From: Candidatus Roizmanbacteria bacterium CG_4_9_14_0_2_um_filter_38_17
GTDB lineage: Bacteria; Patescibacteriota; Microgenomatia; GCA-00278855
Length of the DNA: 49,753 nt
Assembly: GCA_002788855.1 (NCBI GenBank)
Contig: PFSB01000010.1
Location: 1 to 49,753, forward strand
Direction: 5' to 3'
Part shown: in pieces, positions 41,966-49,753 of the stretch
Position numbering within the stretch: the stretch's first letter is position 1
How the letters are laid out: every line of letters starts with the position of its first letter
Program-made: the position numbers and the translations under genes
The notes under the pieces: generated by a model
The model's input: the letters and a program-made list of their open reading frames with translations, nothing else
What the model was told of the DNA's origin: nothing
Database searches by the model: none

Positions 41966-42430
41966 CTAAATTAGCTTGTTTCGCTTTATATATGCAGCAA
42001 CGTTCTTGCTTGTTATTTTTCTATTTTGAGAGTAATTCAAAGTTTCAAATTTATCAATTAGCTTAGCCAATTGTAAAAAGTCTTTACTGGAGCTAATATT
42101 TTGCTTAGTTCTAAGAATTACCTCTAATAGCTCAATTTGCTTTTGTTTTAGTACTATATACGGTTTGGTAAGCGAAATAATTGTTAACAATCCTTTTGTG
42201 TCAGAGATTGTTAGCTCAACTATTCCATCTTTTCTATTATGTATATATCCAACTTGGGCTAAATTGATTATATATTTCAGGACGCTCTCGTTTTTTTTAC
42301 TTTGAAAGAAAACAATACTTGGTGCTATCTGGAAGCCGTATTTATAACTATCGTTTGGCTTTAGCCTAACGTAGATGCTTCCATCCGCATCAAGAAATCC
42401 TGAAATGTAAGCTTTATGTGTTGCTTGCAT
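41966..42430 (-). CDS. single-motif LAGLIDADG homing endonuclease
   Basis: A 154-aa protein with one LAGLIDADG motif, YISGFLDADGSIYV, at residues 9-22, and a length close to I-CreI (163 aa). Single-motif enzymes act as homodimers and cut the intron-free allele, here the 2593 site of 23S rRNA. FQIAPSIVFFQSKKN and the basic ITSKNVAAYIKRNK match the DNA-contact and tail regions of that family. The reading frame is intact, so it may be active. Confidence 0.92.
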   Translation of the reverse strand: MQATHKAYISGFLDADGSIYVRLKPNDSYKYGFQIAPSIVFFQSKKNESVLKYIINLAQVGYIHNRKDGIVELTISDTKGLLTIISLTKPYIVLKQKQIELLEVILRTKQNISSSKDFLQLAKLIDKFETLNYSQNRKITSKNVAAYIKRNKLI

Positions 42431-44049
42431 AACGAAAAAACCAATCAGCTTCCCTCGGTATTATCCTAACACACGACAGGTTAATCGTGCAAGGATTTCA
42501 CCGATATGAGCCAACTTTTGCAATTCGCCTTTCGGCGTAAAGCCGCCAAATTGACGGTTTGAACCCAGCTCGCGTAGCGTTTTAATGGGCGAACAGACCA
42601 ACCCTTGGGGGCTTCTTCACCCCCAGGATACGCTGAGCCGACATCGAGGTGTCGAACCTCCTCGTCGATATGAACTCTTGGAGGAGACCAACCTGTTATC
42701 CCCAGAGTAGCTTTTATCCGTTAAGCTCGTTCCACAACCACAGTGGAATCGAGGATCACTAAGACCTGCTTTCGCATCTGCTCGACTTGTCCGTCTCACA
42801 GTTAAGCCGGCTTATGCCTTTACACATAACACGCGATTTCCATCCGCGCTAAGCCGACCTTTGTACGCCACCGTTACTCTTTAGGTGGCGGTCACCCCAA
42901 CCAAACTGCCCACCAAACAATGTTCCCTAATAATATAGAGTTAGGCTCAATAATAAGAAAGAGAGGTATTCCACTAATGTCCGAAGACTCCCTCCTATTC
43001 TCGACAATTCTCACAATTTTGCCAATGTTAAGTTACAGTAAAGCTTCTGGGGTCTTTTCGTCCTTGTGCAAGTAGGCCGCATCTTCACAGCCATTTCAAT
43101 TTCGCCGGGCAAAGGTTCAAGACAGTCGCTGAGTCGTTCTGCCTTTCGTGCGGGTCACCAATTAAGTGACAAGGAATTTCGCTACCGTAGAACAGTTATA
43201 GTTACTGCTGCCGTTTACTGGAGCTTACATCCACAGCTTCTCACCGAAGTGATAACCACAGATGGTTAACTTACCAGCACTGGGCAGGCGTCAGCCCCTA
43301 TACTTCGCCTTTCGGCTTTGCAGAGACCTGTGTTTTTGTTAAACAGCCGCTCAGCTTCTTTAACTGCGGCCAATACCTCTAGGGCATTGGCAGGGCATCT
43401 CCCGAAGTTACGCCCAGTTATTTTGCCGAGTTCCTTGAACCTCTTTCTTCCGCTCGCCTGAGTGTTCTCCACCCACCCACCTGTGTCGGTTTGCGGTACG
43501 GATACTTTTAGACCCAGCTACGATGCTTTTCTTGGAAGTAGAAATTACCAGAATTTTCTCTTGACGAATCTTAAGAATCTTATTCACAGCTCGACTACAT
43601 CACGTAAACGTGACATCATTTCTGCGGATTTTCCAACAGAAACTACCTTACTGCTTAAATCCAACTAACGCTGGACTCCAGTTATCCCACCCCGTCACAC
43701 CTTAGCTGAATACAATCTAAAAATAGCACAGGAATATCAACCTGTTGTACATCGAGTACGCCTAAAACGGCGCACACTTAGATCCGGCTAACCCGAGGAC
43801 GACGAACGTTGCCTCGGAAACCTTGGGTATTCGGCGATCAGGATTCTCACCCAATTCTCGCTACTTATGCCGGCATTCTCACTTCCAGGCGCTCCACTAA
43901 ACTTTTCAGTTCAACTTCACCGCCCCTGGAACGCTCCTCTACCACTCATCAATCAAAAGATTAATAAATCTCTGGCTTCGGTACAAAGCTTAGCCCCGAT
44001 CATTTTCGACGCAAGTGCGTTATTCCAGTAAGCTATTACGCTATTTTTA

Positions 44050-44080
<31 letters not shown>

Positions 44081-44479
44081 GTGTCTTAACACACTTACTT
44101 TCTTATCCACTTAGCTTTGATTTAGGGACCTTAGCCGAGAGTCTGGGCTGTTTCCCTTTCGACACATTAGCTTAGCCCAACATGTCTGAGTCCATTAGTA
44201 TACACAATGGTATTCGGAGTTTGGTTGGAAACAAGACGATTACTCACCCTATCCCCAGTCAGTGCTCTACCCCCAATGCTTAAACTAACAGCCTATACCT
44301 AAATATATTTCGAGAAGAACCAGCTATCGCTAGGTACGATTAGCATATTACCCCTATCCACAAGTCATCCAAAGATTTTGCAGCATCTACTGGTTCGGGC
44401 CTCCATTCTCCTTTCGGAGAACTTCACCCTGCTCATGGATAGCTCACCTAGCTTCGGGTCTTACTCCAGCTCCTAACCC

Positions 44480-44520
44480 ATTCGACTCCGCTCAGGGTTA
44501 TCCTGAGTATAATCGAAGGA
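44480..44520. repeat. palindromic insert within 23S rRNA
   Basis: Inner arms CTCAGG/CCTGAG (44491-44496, 44502-44507) and outer TTCGA/TCGAA. E. coli has only a short stretch between the matching flanks (GGGCG and GACCCG). The motif TTCGACTCCGCTCAGG is a frequent dispersed repeat of other bacterial genomes (general knowledge). Confidence 0.7.
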
Positions 44521-44713
44521 TATTTCGCCCTATTTAAGACTTGGTTTCCCTGCGCCTCCACTACAAAAATAGCTTAGACTTGGAACTAGAGTAAACTCAC
44601 CGGCTCATTATGCAAAAGGCACAATATCAGTCCGGTTTTAACACCGGACCCTTATCAGTTTGTTAGCCAACGGTTTCAGGTACTATTTCACTCCCCTCAC
44701 AGGGGTACTTTTA

Positions 44714-44748
<35 letters not shown>

Positions 44749-45296
44749 GTTTGAGTATTTAGCCTTGGCCCGTGGCCGGGCCGGATTCCCACAGGATTTC
44801 ACGTGTCCCGCGGTACTCAGGAATCCCACTAAAGCTAGTTTCAAGTTTCATATACGAGGCTTTCACTCTCTATGGCCAGCTATTCCGAGCTGTTCTACTA
44901 CTATCTACTATGCTTATTATGTGGGTCCTACAACACCCCAATAAATCAGGGTTTGGGCTCCTCCGCTTTCGCTCGCCGCTACTGACGGAATACATATTTG
45001 TCTCTTTTCCTCTGGGTACTAAGATGTTTCAATTCCCCAGGTTCCCCTCCCTCGTTAAAAACTCGGGATTCCCATCATTACTGATGGAAGGATTACTCCA
45101 TTCGGAAACCGACGGATCATAAGGATGTAGACTCCTCCCCGTCGAATATCGCTGCCTACTACGTCCTTCTTCGGCTCAAACTGCCAAGGCATCCACCGTT
45201 GGCATTACGAGAATCTATCATAAATGGCTGAATGCAACCTAAAAAACTAGATTTTGCATTCTTTACTTACAATCATTAAATTTTCAAAGTGCTAAG

Positions 45297-45370
45297 TGGA
45301 CCGTGGGAGAGTCGAACTCCCGACCCCTGCATTGCAAATGCAGTGCTCTGGCCAGCTGAGCTAACGGCCC
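45297..45370 (-). tRNA. tRNA-Ala (anticodon TGC)
   Basis: Acceptor GGGCCGT pairs with ACGGTCC including G3:U70, discriminator A. D stem GCTC/GAGC, anticodon stem CTGCA/TGCAG around TTTGCAA, T arm GGGAG-TTCGACT-CTCCC. No encoded CCA. It stands about 80 nt before 23S, where the 16S-23S spacer tRNA is found in ordinary rRNA operons. Confidence 0.96.
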
Positions 45371-45490
45371 CTAACATGGAATTCAGACTTAAAGAAGAGA
45401 TATGACAGGTTACGAAACTAAACTTTCGGCTGCATCAGTTTTATTTCTCTTGTCTACACTCATTCTTAAAGTAACGAATTCCTAAGTGAT

Positions 45491-45519
45491 ATTCTACCAG
45501 GAGTATTAACGAGAGTCAA
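45491..45519 (-). promoter_or_regulatory. promoter of the tRNA-Ala/23S/5S operon
   Basis: Minus strand TTGACT (45514-45519), 17 nt, TAGAAT (45491-45496). The leader to tRNA-Ala would be about 114 nt. The -35 lies inside the end of the upstream gene. Confidence 0.75.
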
Positions 45520-45949
45520 TTAGGGTGAGAATGAGATGTTCAGAGTCAACTAGTTTTAGCTGAGCTTTCATACCTTTTGCAATATCTGCAAATTCGGCAG
45601 ATTCTGCTTTGCCACCAGCAACCATCATAACTTGAACCAAGGCTTCGTCTATAGGAACCAGTATTTCCTTGGGTCCTCCAGCTAATACAATATTAGAATC
45701 TTCTATTCTGGAAACAACCAAATCAAACTCACCAAGAGCCTCATTTGTATTATCCAAAACCTCCTCTTGTGTTTCGGTTGGCCTTAATTCATCAACCGCC
45801 TGCGGACTGGTTTCTTCTTGATCTATGATCCGATTTTCAGGATTTGGAGTTGATGAGGTATTTTTATCAGCCCCAATAAAAACCAGCGCTCCTATTAAGG
45901 CTATCGTTACAATGGCAACAATGACTAATATCAGCTTCTCCCCTTTCAT
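45506..45949 (-). CDS. small membrane-anchored protein (paralogue A)
   Basis: 147 aa. It begins MKGEKLILVIVAIVTIALIG, a signal anchor; the rest is an acidic outside domain. Not recognised. It is a paralogue of 46786-47250: the first 29 residues and the promoter are almost the same, the outside domain is diverged (both end with a short beta-rich region about lysine-binding of levels unknown). The ATG at 45949 is 7 nt from TACGCT. Confidence 0.75.
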   Translation of the reverse strand: MKGEKLILVIVAIVTIALIGALVFIGADKNTSSTPNPENRIIDQEETSPQAVDELRPTETQEEVLDNTNEALGEFDLVVSRIEDSNIVLAGGPKEILVPIDEALVQVMMVAGGKAESAEFADIAKGMKAQLKLVDSEHLILTLIDSR

Positions 45950-45956
45950 AAGCTTA

Positions 45957-45985
45957 AGCGTACCAAGTATTGCTGTTTGTGTCAA
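45957..45985 (-). promoter_or_regulatory. leaderless promoter of paralogue A
   Basis: TTGACA (45980-45985), 17 nt, TACGCT (45957-45962), TAAGCTT, ATG. Confidence 0.78.
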
Positions 45986-45994
45986 CTCCTATAA

Positions 45995-46744
45995 CTATTT
46001 TGAAATATTAAAAATAAACCCAAAATAGTATCTTGAGACATCTGTTATTTGACAACCACCAATAACAACCTCCGATGGGTAAATCTCAAAATTATAATAC
46101 TTGTTTCCTGTACTTGGTAAGTTAAGCTGAGAAAATGGAAAACTTACCGTTTTACCGATGGAATCAATCATAACCTGTCCGCAAACTGTAGCTCCAGTAG
46201 CTGCGTTGTATGGCTGATCATATGCAACCCAAGAAATAGTTTGACCCAGCGGACCAGTAATAACAAAATCAATTTTGCCATTAGGATCTGGATTGAATAT
46301 GTATTGTGTTGCTGAACTTACTGACCAGCCTATTACTTGTGTTGGAGTAGGCGTATTGGTTGGGGCGGGTACGTGGGTTGGAGCTGGAGTTGCAGTTGGC
46401 ATAAGAGATACTTGTGGAAGCTCATCAGGCGTAAAATCTGGAGCGATGATCGCAGTTGGACTGCCAAGAAAAATCCAGCCGATAAAAGCAGCAATAACAA
46501 AACTTGAGACAATCAACAATAAACCAATTAATGACTTCCAGATACTCCCCCACGCCTTACTAAGGGCTTCTGGATCATTTCCTGCGCTCATAAAAAAGAA
46601 CCCGGCAACAATAAAATTCCAGATCGAGAACAAACCAGCGAGAATAGTAATCATCCGGATTAAAAAGCTTGCTAGACCTGCAAAACCACCATCTAAAATT
46701 GGTGCGCTTGGAGGTGTAACAGCATTTCCTATAAAGCTACTCAT
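45995..46744 (-). CDS. pilin-like (TrbC/VirB2-type) membrane protein with outside domain
   Basis: A 249-aa protein. Two helices (about 22-52 and 68-95) separated by a short loop SAGNDPEALSKAWGSIWKS resemble VirB2/TrbC pilin-type proteins common in CPR genomes. A Pro-Thr linker (about 112-136, PTATPAPTHVPAPTNTPTPT) leads to a beta-rich outside domain with two Cys (TVCGQ, GGCQI). It may be a surface filament or anchor subunit (inference). No other secretion genes are next to it. Confidence 0.72.
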   Translation of the reverse strand: MSSFIGNAVTPPSAPILDGGFAGLASFLIRMITILAGLFSIWNFIVAGFFFMSAGNDPEALSKAWGSIWKSLIGLLLIVSSFVIAAFIGWIFLGSPTAIIAPDFTPDELPQVSLMPTATPAPTHVPAPTNTPTPTQVIGWSVSSATQYIFNPDPNGKIDFVITGPLGQTISWVAYDQPYNAATGATVCGQVMIDSIGKTVSFPFSQLNLPSTGNKYYNFEIYPSEVVIGGCQITDVSRYYFGFIFNISK

Positions 46745-46761
46745 ATAAATTACTTATGGTA

Positions 46762-46780
46762 AATGGTGGCTGACCCCATT
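46762..46780. repeat. solo copy of the MITE-like terminal repeat
   Basis: AATGGTGGCTGACCCCATT, matching the ends of the 32639-32877 unit. With its flanks (GTAAATGG ... CCATTTAC) it is itself a short inverted repeat. Confidence 0.7.
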
Positions 46781-46785
46781 TACAT

Positions 46786-47250
46786 CTAGCGAAGGAGATA
46801 TAACCATGCAGACTTGCCAGGAACAATCTCTAGCTGTGTTCTATCTCCAATCTTGATCTCGGCAATGGCAACTTCCGTGTCAGTGTCTACCGTACGCACA
46901 TAAACCTTAACCTGATCGGGATCTTTTGGCAGGGCCATCTCTCCTTTTTCTCCCTCCAGCAAGATATAATTATCATCAATCCCTTTGACTGTATAATCAA
47001 TGTTTGCCTTAAACCTAGCAGGCTTATCTTCTGCTGTACTTGCAGCAGGCACTTCCTCCAGTGTATTAATAACCTCTCGCGCGCGCTGATCAGCTTCAAC
47101 TGCGCCATTCTTATTTTCTTCAGCAGGGACTGTTGCTGTGTCAGGAACTATGTTTAATTGTGATTTATCAGCCCCAATAAAAACCAGCGCTCCTATTAAG
47201 GCTACCGTTATAATGGCTACAATAATTAAAATCAGCTTCTCCCCTTTCAT
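46786..47250 (-). CDS. small membrane-anchored protein (paralogue B)
   Basis: 154 aa. MKGEKLILIIVAIITVALIG is a signal anchor; an acidic Ala/Glu-rich linker (about 35-70) leads to a small beta domain (about 75-154). Not recognised. Paralogue of 45506-45949 with the same promoter core, so both are probably expressed alike. Confidence 0.78.
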   Translation of the reverse strand: MKGEKLILIIVAIITVALIGALVFIGADKSQLNIVPDTATVPAEENKNGAVEADQRAREVINTLEEVPAASTAEDKPARFKANIDYTVKGIDDNYILLEGEKGEMALPKDPDQVKVYVRTVDTDTEVAIAEIKIGDRTQLEIVPGKSAWLYLLR

Positions 47251-47257
47251 AAGCTTA

Positions 47258-47286
47258 AGCGTACCAAGTATTTAAACTATTGTCAA
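47258..47286 (-). promoter_or_regulatory. leaderless promoter of paralogue B
   Basis: TTGACA (47281-47286), 17 nt, TACGCT (47258-47263), TAAGCTT, ATG. The segment ATACTTGGTACGCTTAAGC is shared with 45957-45970, while the upstream part of the spacer differs. Confidence 0.78.
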
Positions 47287-47299
47287 ATTTTTTAACTAT

Positions 47300-48721
47300 T
47301 TAAAGCAACGTAAAAACCCAAGCTGGTATAAAAAGAGTTGAATCCACTAATTCAAATTCATTTTTCGTAATAACTAAGGCTTGTTTTGTGTTGTAACGTT
47401 TAGAAAACTCTTTTAAGTTGAGATAATTTTCTTTTGTGGCTTCATTCCTATATTTGACCTCTATTGGAAGCAAATGACTTGCTGTAGAAACTATAAAATC
47501 TATTTCCAACCTGTCTCTCCAAAAATGCGTATTTAACTTATAATATTTGAACCTAAGAACAGAGCTAATTGATGTTTCTACCAACTTTCCAAGCATAGTG
47601 TAATCCAACAAAACTTCTCTGCCAATATTGTTTAGGGCATTTATAATTCCCGTATCAGTTAGGTATATTTTTGGTTGTGTTCTTGCCTGTGACATTCCCC
47701 CTTTGCTAAATTTTCGCACCATAGAAATGAGATAAGATTCATGCATATACCAAAGGTGCGTTTGCACAGTTTGAAAGCTAACAGAAAACTTTCGACTAAT
47801 TTCCCTTAAATTCGCAACACTACCCGACTCTGTTGACAATAAGGCAAAAAGTTGTTGCAAAAAATAAGTATTTTTAATTCCTGTTAGCTCGGGTATGTCT
47901 CTGAATAATACTCGCTCTATCACCTGAACTTTCAAGTATTCTGTCACCTCTGATTGGTCATAACTTTGCGGTTTGTAAAAATCGTTGATAATCTGAGGGA
48001 ACCCGCCCATCAACAAGTACTCTTCATACATATTAAGCATTAGGGTTCTTGCCCCTTTGAATCTCTCCCAAACCACCAAAGACTTGGTAAATATTTTTTT
48101 CACGTCAATAAAGTCTATGGCTTCTAAGTTAGGAACATACTCTAAGCTATCATTTTGAGACCAAATATATACTTCTCTAAAGCTTAAAGGTGCTATTACT
48201 ATTTCTTTAAATCTTCCCACCAAGCTTTCTTTAGTGTTTTTTGTAATTTTTATCGAAGCGGAACCTGAGATAATAAATTTTATCGGGTAGCCTAAATCAT
48301 TGTATTTTTTAAGATATTCAGCCCATAAAGGAGTTGACTGAATTTCATCAATCAAAACTACTAAAGGATTTTTCTTGCTGTACGCTTCTGTTATGGGCTT
48401 TCCTATTAGATACTTTTCAATTGTATGTATAAGATCCTGCACAAGGTTATCTTTTATCTTAATAGAAGGATCATCTGCTTTAAAAAATATAATTTGTTGG
48501 GGTTTATAATTTTGAGCTAAAAGATATTCGATAGTTTGGTATAAGAGCACAGTTTTACCAACTCGCCTTGGTCCTACAATAGAAGTTATATTTTGTGTAT
48601 CGCCTAATTGCTTTATTATGGTTTGTAAATAACTTCTTTTGGTTGGATATAAATATTTTTCAGGGATTTTTTTGGTTTGCCACCAAATATTGTATTGTTC
48701 TAAAATTTCTTGGCTTAACAT
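47300..48721 (-). CDS. AAA ATPase with DUF4143 domain (copy 3, larger type)
   Basis: A 473-aa protein, longer than copies 1 and 2. Walker A GPRRVGKT and Walker B PLVVLIDEIQ, a sensor region FIISGSASIKI, a winged helix (NLREISRKFSVSFQTVQTHL), then IYLTDTGIINAL and the nuclease-like core THFWRDRLEIDFIVSTAS...PIEVKY. It belongs to a different subfamily from copies 1 and 2. I chose the ATG at 48721, 6 nt after the -10 box. Confidence 0.9.
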   Translation of the reverse strand: MLSQEILEQYNIWWQTKKIPEKYLYPTKRSYLQTIIKQLGDTQNITSIVGPRRVGKTVLLYQTIEYLLAQNYKPQQIIFFKADDPSIKIKDNLVQDLIHTIEKYLIGKPITEAYSKKNPLVVLIDEIQSTPLWAEYLKKYNDLGYPIKFIISGSASIKITKNTKESLVGRFKEIVIAPLSFREVYIWSQNDSLEYVPNLEAIDFIDVKKIFTKSLVVWERFKGARTLMLNMYEEYLLMGGFPQIINDFYKPQSYDQSEVTEYLKVQVIERVLFRDIPELTGIKNTYFLQQLFALLSTESGSVANLREISRKFSVSFQTVQTHLWYMHESYLISMVRKFSKGGMSQARTQPKIYLTDTGIINALNNIGREVLLDYTMLGKLVETSISSVLRFKYYKLNTHFWRDRLEIDFIVSTASHLLPIEVKYRNEATKENYLNLKEFSKRYNTKQALVITKNEFELVDSTLFIPAWVFTLL

Positions 48722-48727
48722 AAACAT

Positions 48728-48756
48728 ATGTTAGCATAAACTGGATTTTTGCGCAA
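48728..48756 (-). promoter_or_regulatory. promoter of DUF4143 copy 3 (leaderless)
   Basis: Minus strand TTGCGC (48751-48756), 17 nt, TGC-extended TAACAT (48728-48733), 6 nt to the ATG at 48721. Confidence 0.65.
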
Positions 48757-48792
48757 GTATACTTTAGCAAATGTTGGACATATATAGACTTT

Positions 48793-49753
48793 CTATGGCG
48801 CTACCTCTTCCCACAGTGTATATCGAACTTGTAAGAACTCAGGTGCGGAAAATAGTAGCGATGGCTTGTAGTAAAACTTCTCAGCTGGAGCATTGCTGTT
48901 GTTCACGGCGCTTGCTGGGTCAAGATTACGCTCGAGACTGAATTTTTCTGCAATAAAGATTCCTTCAAGTTCAAGTTGGGATTCATATCCAGAGAGATTA
49001 TTACCTGTGGAGAAAGTTCCTCCCGCATAATATAAACCTTGTATTTCAGTAACGTCTTTGTCAATATTAATATTCCCAGTTGCAATAAGCATCAAAAAGC
49101 CATTATTATTAACTGTGATGTTCTCTGTAATATTAATATTCCCCTCAACATAAATAACTGCCTTTTTACCTGATGCAACATTTAAGTTTTCAACCGTTAG
49201 AGGACCAGAAACATGGTCATATAATGGATTGTTGCTGTTTACACAGCCTGTGTTAAGCTTGCCACTGCAAGGAGTGTTATCAATGGCAGTGCTATCAGGA
49301 ACTTTGTTATTCAACAGAGCTAGAGGGAAATAGCTGTTGTTAGAAATAATTGGCCAATCTGTTGTTGACTTCCAATTGGTGGCTGAGTATCCCTTTAGAT
49401 CTGAACCCGTCCCTCTCGACACAATTCCCTCAGCTCCGATGTTTCTACCAACTATGTATCCTCCAGTTGGAGGAGCCTGTAAGTTAATACTTGTTTGTGA
49501 ATGGACGTCCGCATCATATGCCTGGATGTATGCTTGAAAGCCAGGGATTGGAGTGGGTGTAGCGGTTGGAGTGGGGGTTGGAGTGGCGGTTGGGGTAGGG
49601 GTGTTTGGAACTGTGGTTGGAGTGGCGGTTGGGGTTGAGACAGTGTTGACAGTAACATCACAAGATTCTCTATCATCAGCATTTAAGTAACACATGGCCG
49701 GATTTACAATAGAATCGCCGTAGCAACCAACAGTATAAGTATATGTACCTGCC
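48793..49753 (-). CDS. surface protein with Pro-Thr linker (5' end outside window)
   Basis: At least 320 aa; the frame is open to the window edge, so the N-terminus is missing and the ATG at 49695 is not the real start. The visible part begins with the end of a Cys-containing beta domain (GTYTYTVGCYGDS ... DRESCDVTV), then a TPTATPTP-type linker (about 30 residues), then a domain with repeated beta strands (AVIYVEGNINITENITVNNNGFLMLIATGNINI given here by its order) like polymer-forming or right-handed helix proteins. It is probably a cell-surface protein. Confidence 0.8.
   Translation of the reverse strand, partial: AGTYTYTVGCYGDSIVNPAMCYLNADDRESCDVTVNTVSTPTATPTTVPNTPTPTATPTPTPTATPTPIPGFQAYIQAYDADVHSQTSINLQAPPTGGYIVGRNIGAEGIVSRGTGSDLKGYSATNWKSTTDWPIISNNSYFPLALLNNKVPDSTAIDNTPCSGKLNTGCVNSNNPLYDHVSGPLTVENLNVASGKKAVIYVEGNINITENITVNNNGFLMLIATGNINIDKDVTEIQGLYYAGGTFSTGNNLSGYESQLELEGIFIAEKFSLERNLDPASAVNNSNAPAEKFYYKPSLLFSAPEFLQVRYTLWEEVAP

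Larger units (their letters stand above)
41830..42553 (-). other. group I self-splicing intron at 23S position 2593
   Basis: 724 nt between exon ends ...CAAACCGT and CGTAAGACAGG. P1 is clear: exon CCGT plus intron C, loop AATTT, then GGCGG, which places a U-G wobble exactly at the 5' splice site. The last intron base is G. GTAGTATAGTCC near the 3' end has the look of the P7 strand. The exon junction corresponds to E. coli 2593, the site of the I-CreI intron of Chlamydomonas chloroplasts. A LAGLIDADG gene lies inside. Confidence 0.88.

Noticed and set aside
45371-45505. 16S rRNA or other gene upstream of tRNA-Ala
   Set aside because: Only about 130 bp of leader with a promoter; no 16S motif is present.

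Overview
The window looks like a chromosomal segment of a Candidate Phyla Radiation (Patescibacteria) bacterium, most likely of the Microgenomates type. This is inferred from gene content and style, not from a phylogeny. Supporting signs are a low-GC compact chromosome, a group I intron with a LAGLIDADG endonuclease gene inside 23S rRNA, a 23S operon not preceded by 16S, a ComEA/ComEC set with ComEC split in two, many multi-membrane glycosyltransferases with a DUF2298 protein, three AAA/DUF4143 ATPases, and many short surface proteins with Pro-Thr linkers.

Layout. 1-10.7 kb: sortase, tRNA-Arg(CCU), MgtE, an AAA/DUF4143 ATPase, Ndk, an M16 peptidase, comEC-MBL / comEC-channel / comEA, and leuS. 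10.7-17.5 kb: an envelope block with a secreted membrane-anchored protein, two unusual proteins that join a cytoplasmic DNA-binding-type domain to a membrane segment and an outside domain (tandem recombinase core-binding domains; a MerR-type domain), an O-antigen-ligase-like protein, a TPR protein and a PaaX-like regulator. 17.6-20.1 kb: a 54-nt tRNA-like sequence without an anticodon arm, a LysM-M23 peptidase and rho. 20.2-31.9 kb: a polyprenyl-phosphate sugar and glycosyltransferase cluster (UbiA/DPPR-synthase type, two NAD epimerases, three PMT-type glycosyltransferases, DUF2298), interrupted by another AAA/DUF4143 gene and a HAD phosphatase. 32-33.7 kb: two tiny genes, a gene-poor stretch full of inverted repeats (including a 239-bp MITE-like unit), a strong bidirectional terminator and a 56-aa basic protein gene. 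33.7-41.3 kb: radA, an AbiE-type toxin-antitoxin pair, a gametolysin-like metalloprotease with a dockerin-like end, vapBC, rpsA and a second O-antigen-ligase-like gene. 41.3-45.4 kb: 5S, 23S (with intron) and tRNA-Ala, all on the minus strand behind their own promoter. 45.5-49.75 kb: small envelope and pilin-like proteins, a third AAA/DUF4143 ATPase and a surface protein cut by the window edge.

Two themes cut across the window. First, many start codons lie only 6-9 nt downstream of a good -10 box, so much of the transcriptome is predicted to be leaderless. The few genes with a Shine-Dalgarno sequence (rpsA, the 56-aa gene, the 32 kb small genes) stand out. Second, many short perfect palindromes from several families are scattered between genes and also inside reading frames, where they add in-frame peptides (ComEC, three glycan enzymes, the 402-aa ligase), and inside 23S rRNA. 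This resembles the protein-coding palindromic elements known from Rickettsia, but the sequences differ. The best leads are this palindrome system, the anticodon-less tRNA-like RNA with G3:U70, the membrane-tethered DNA-binding-type proteins, and the group I intron at the I-CreI site of 23S rRNA.
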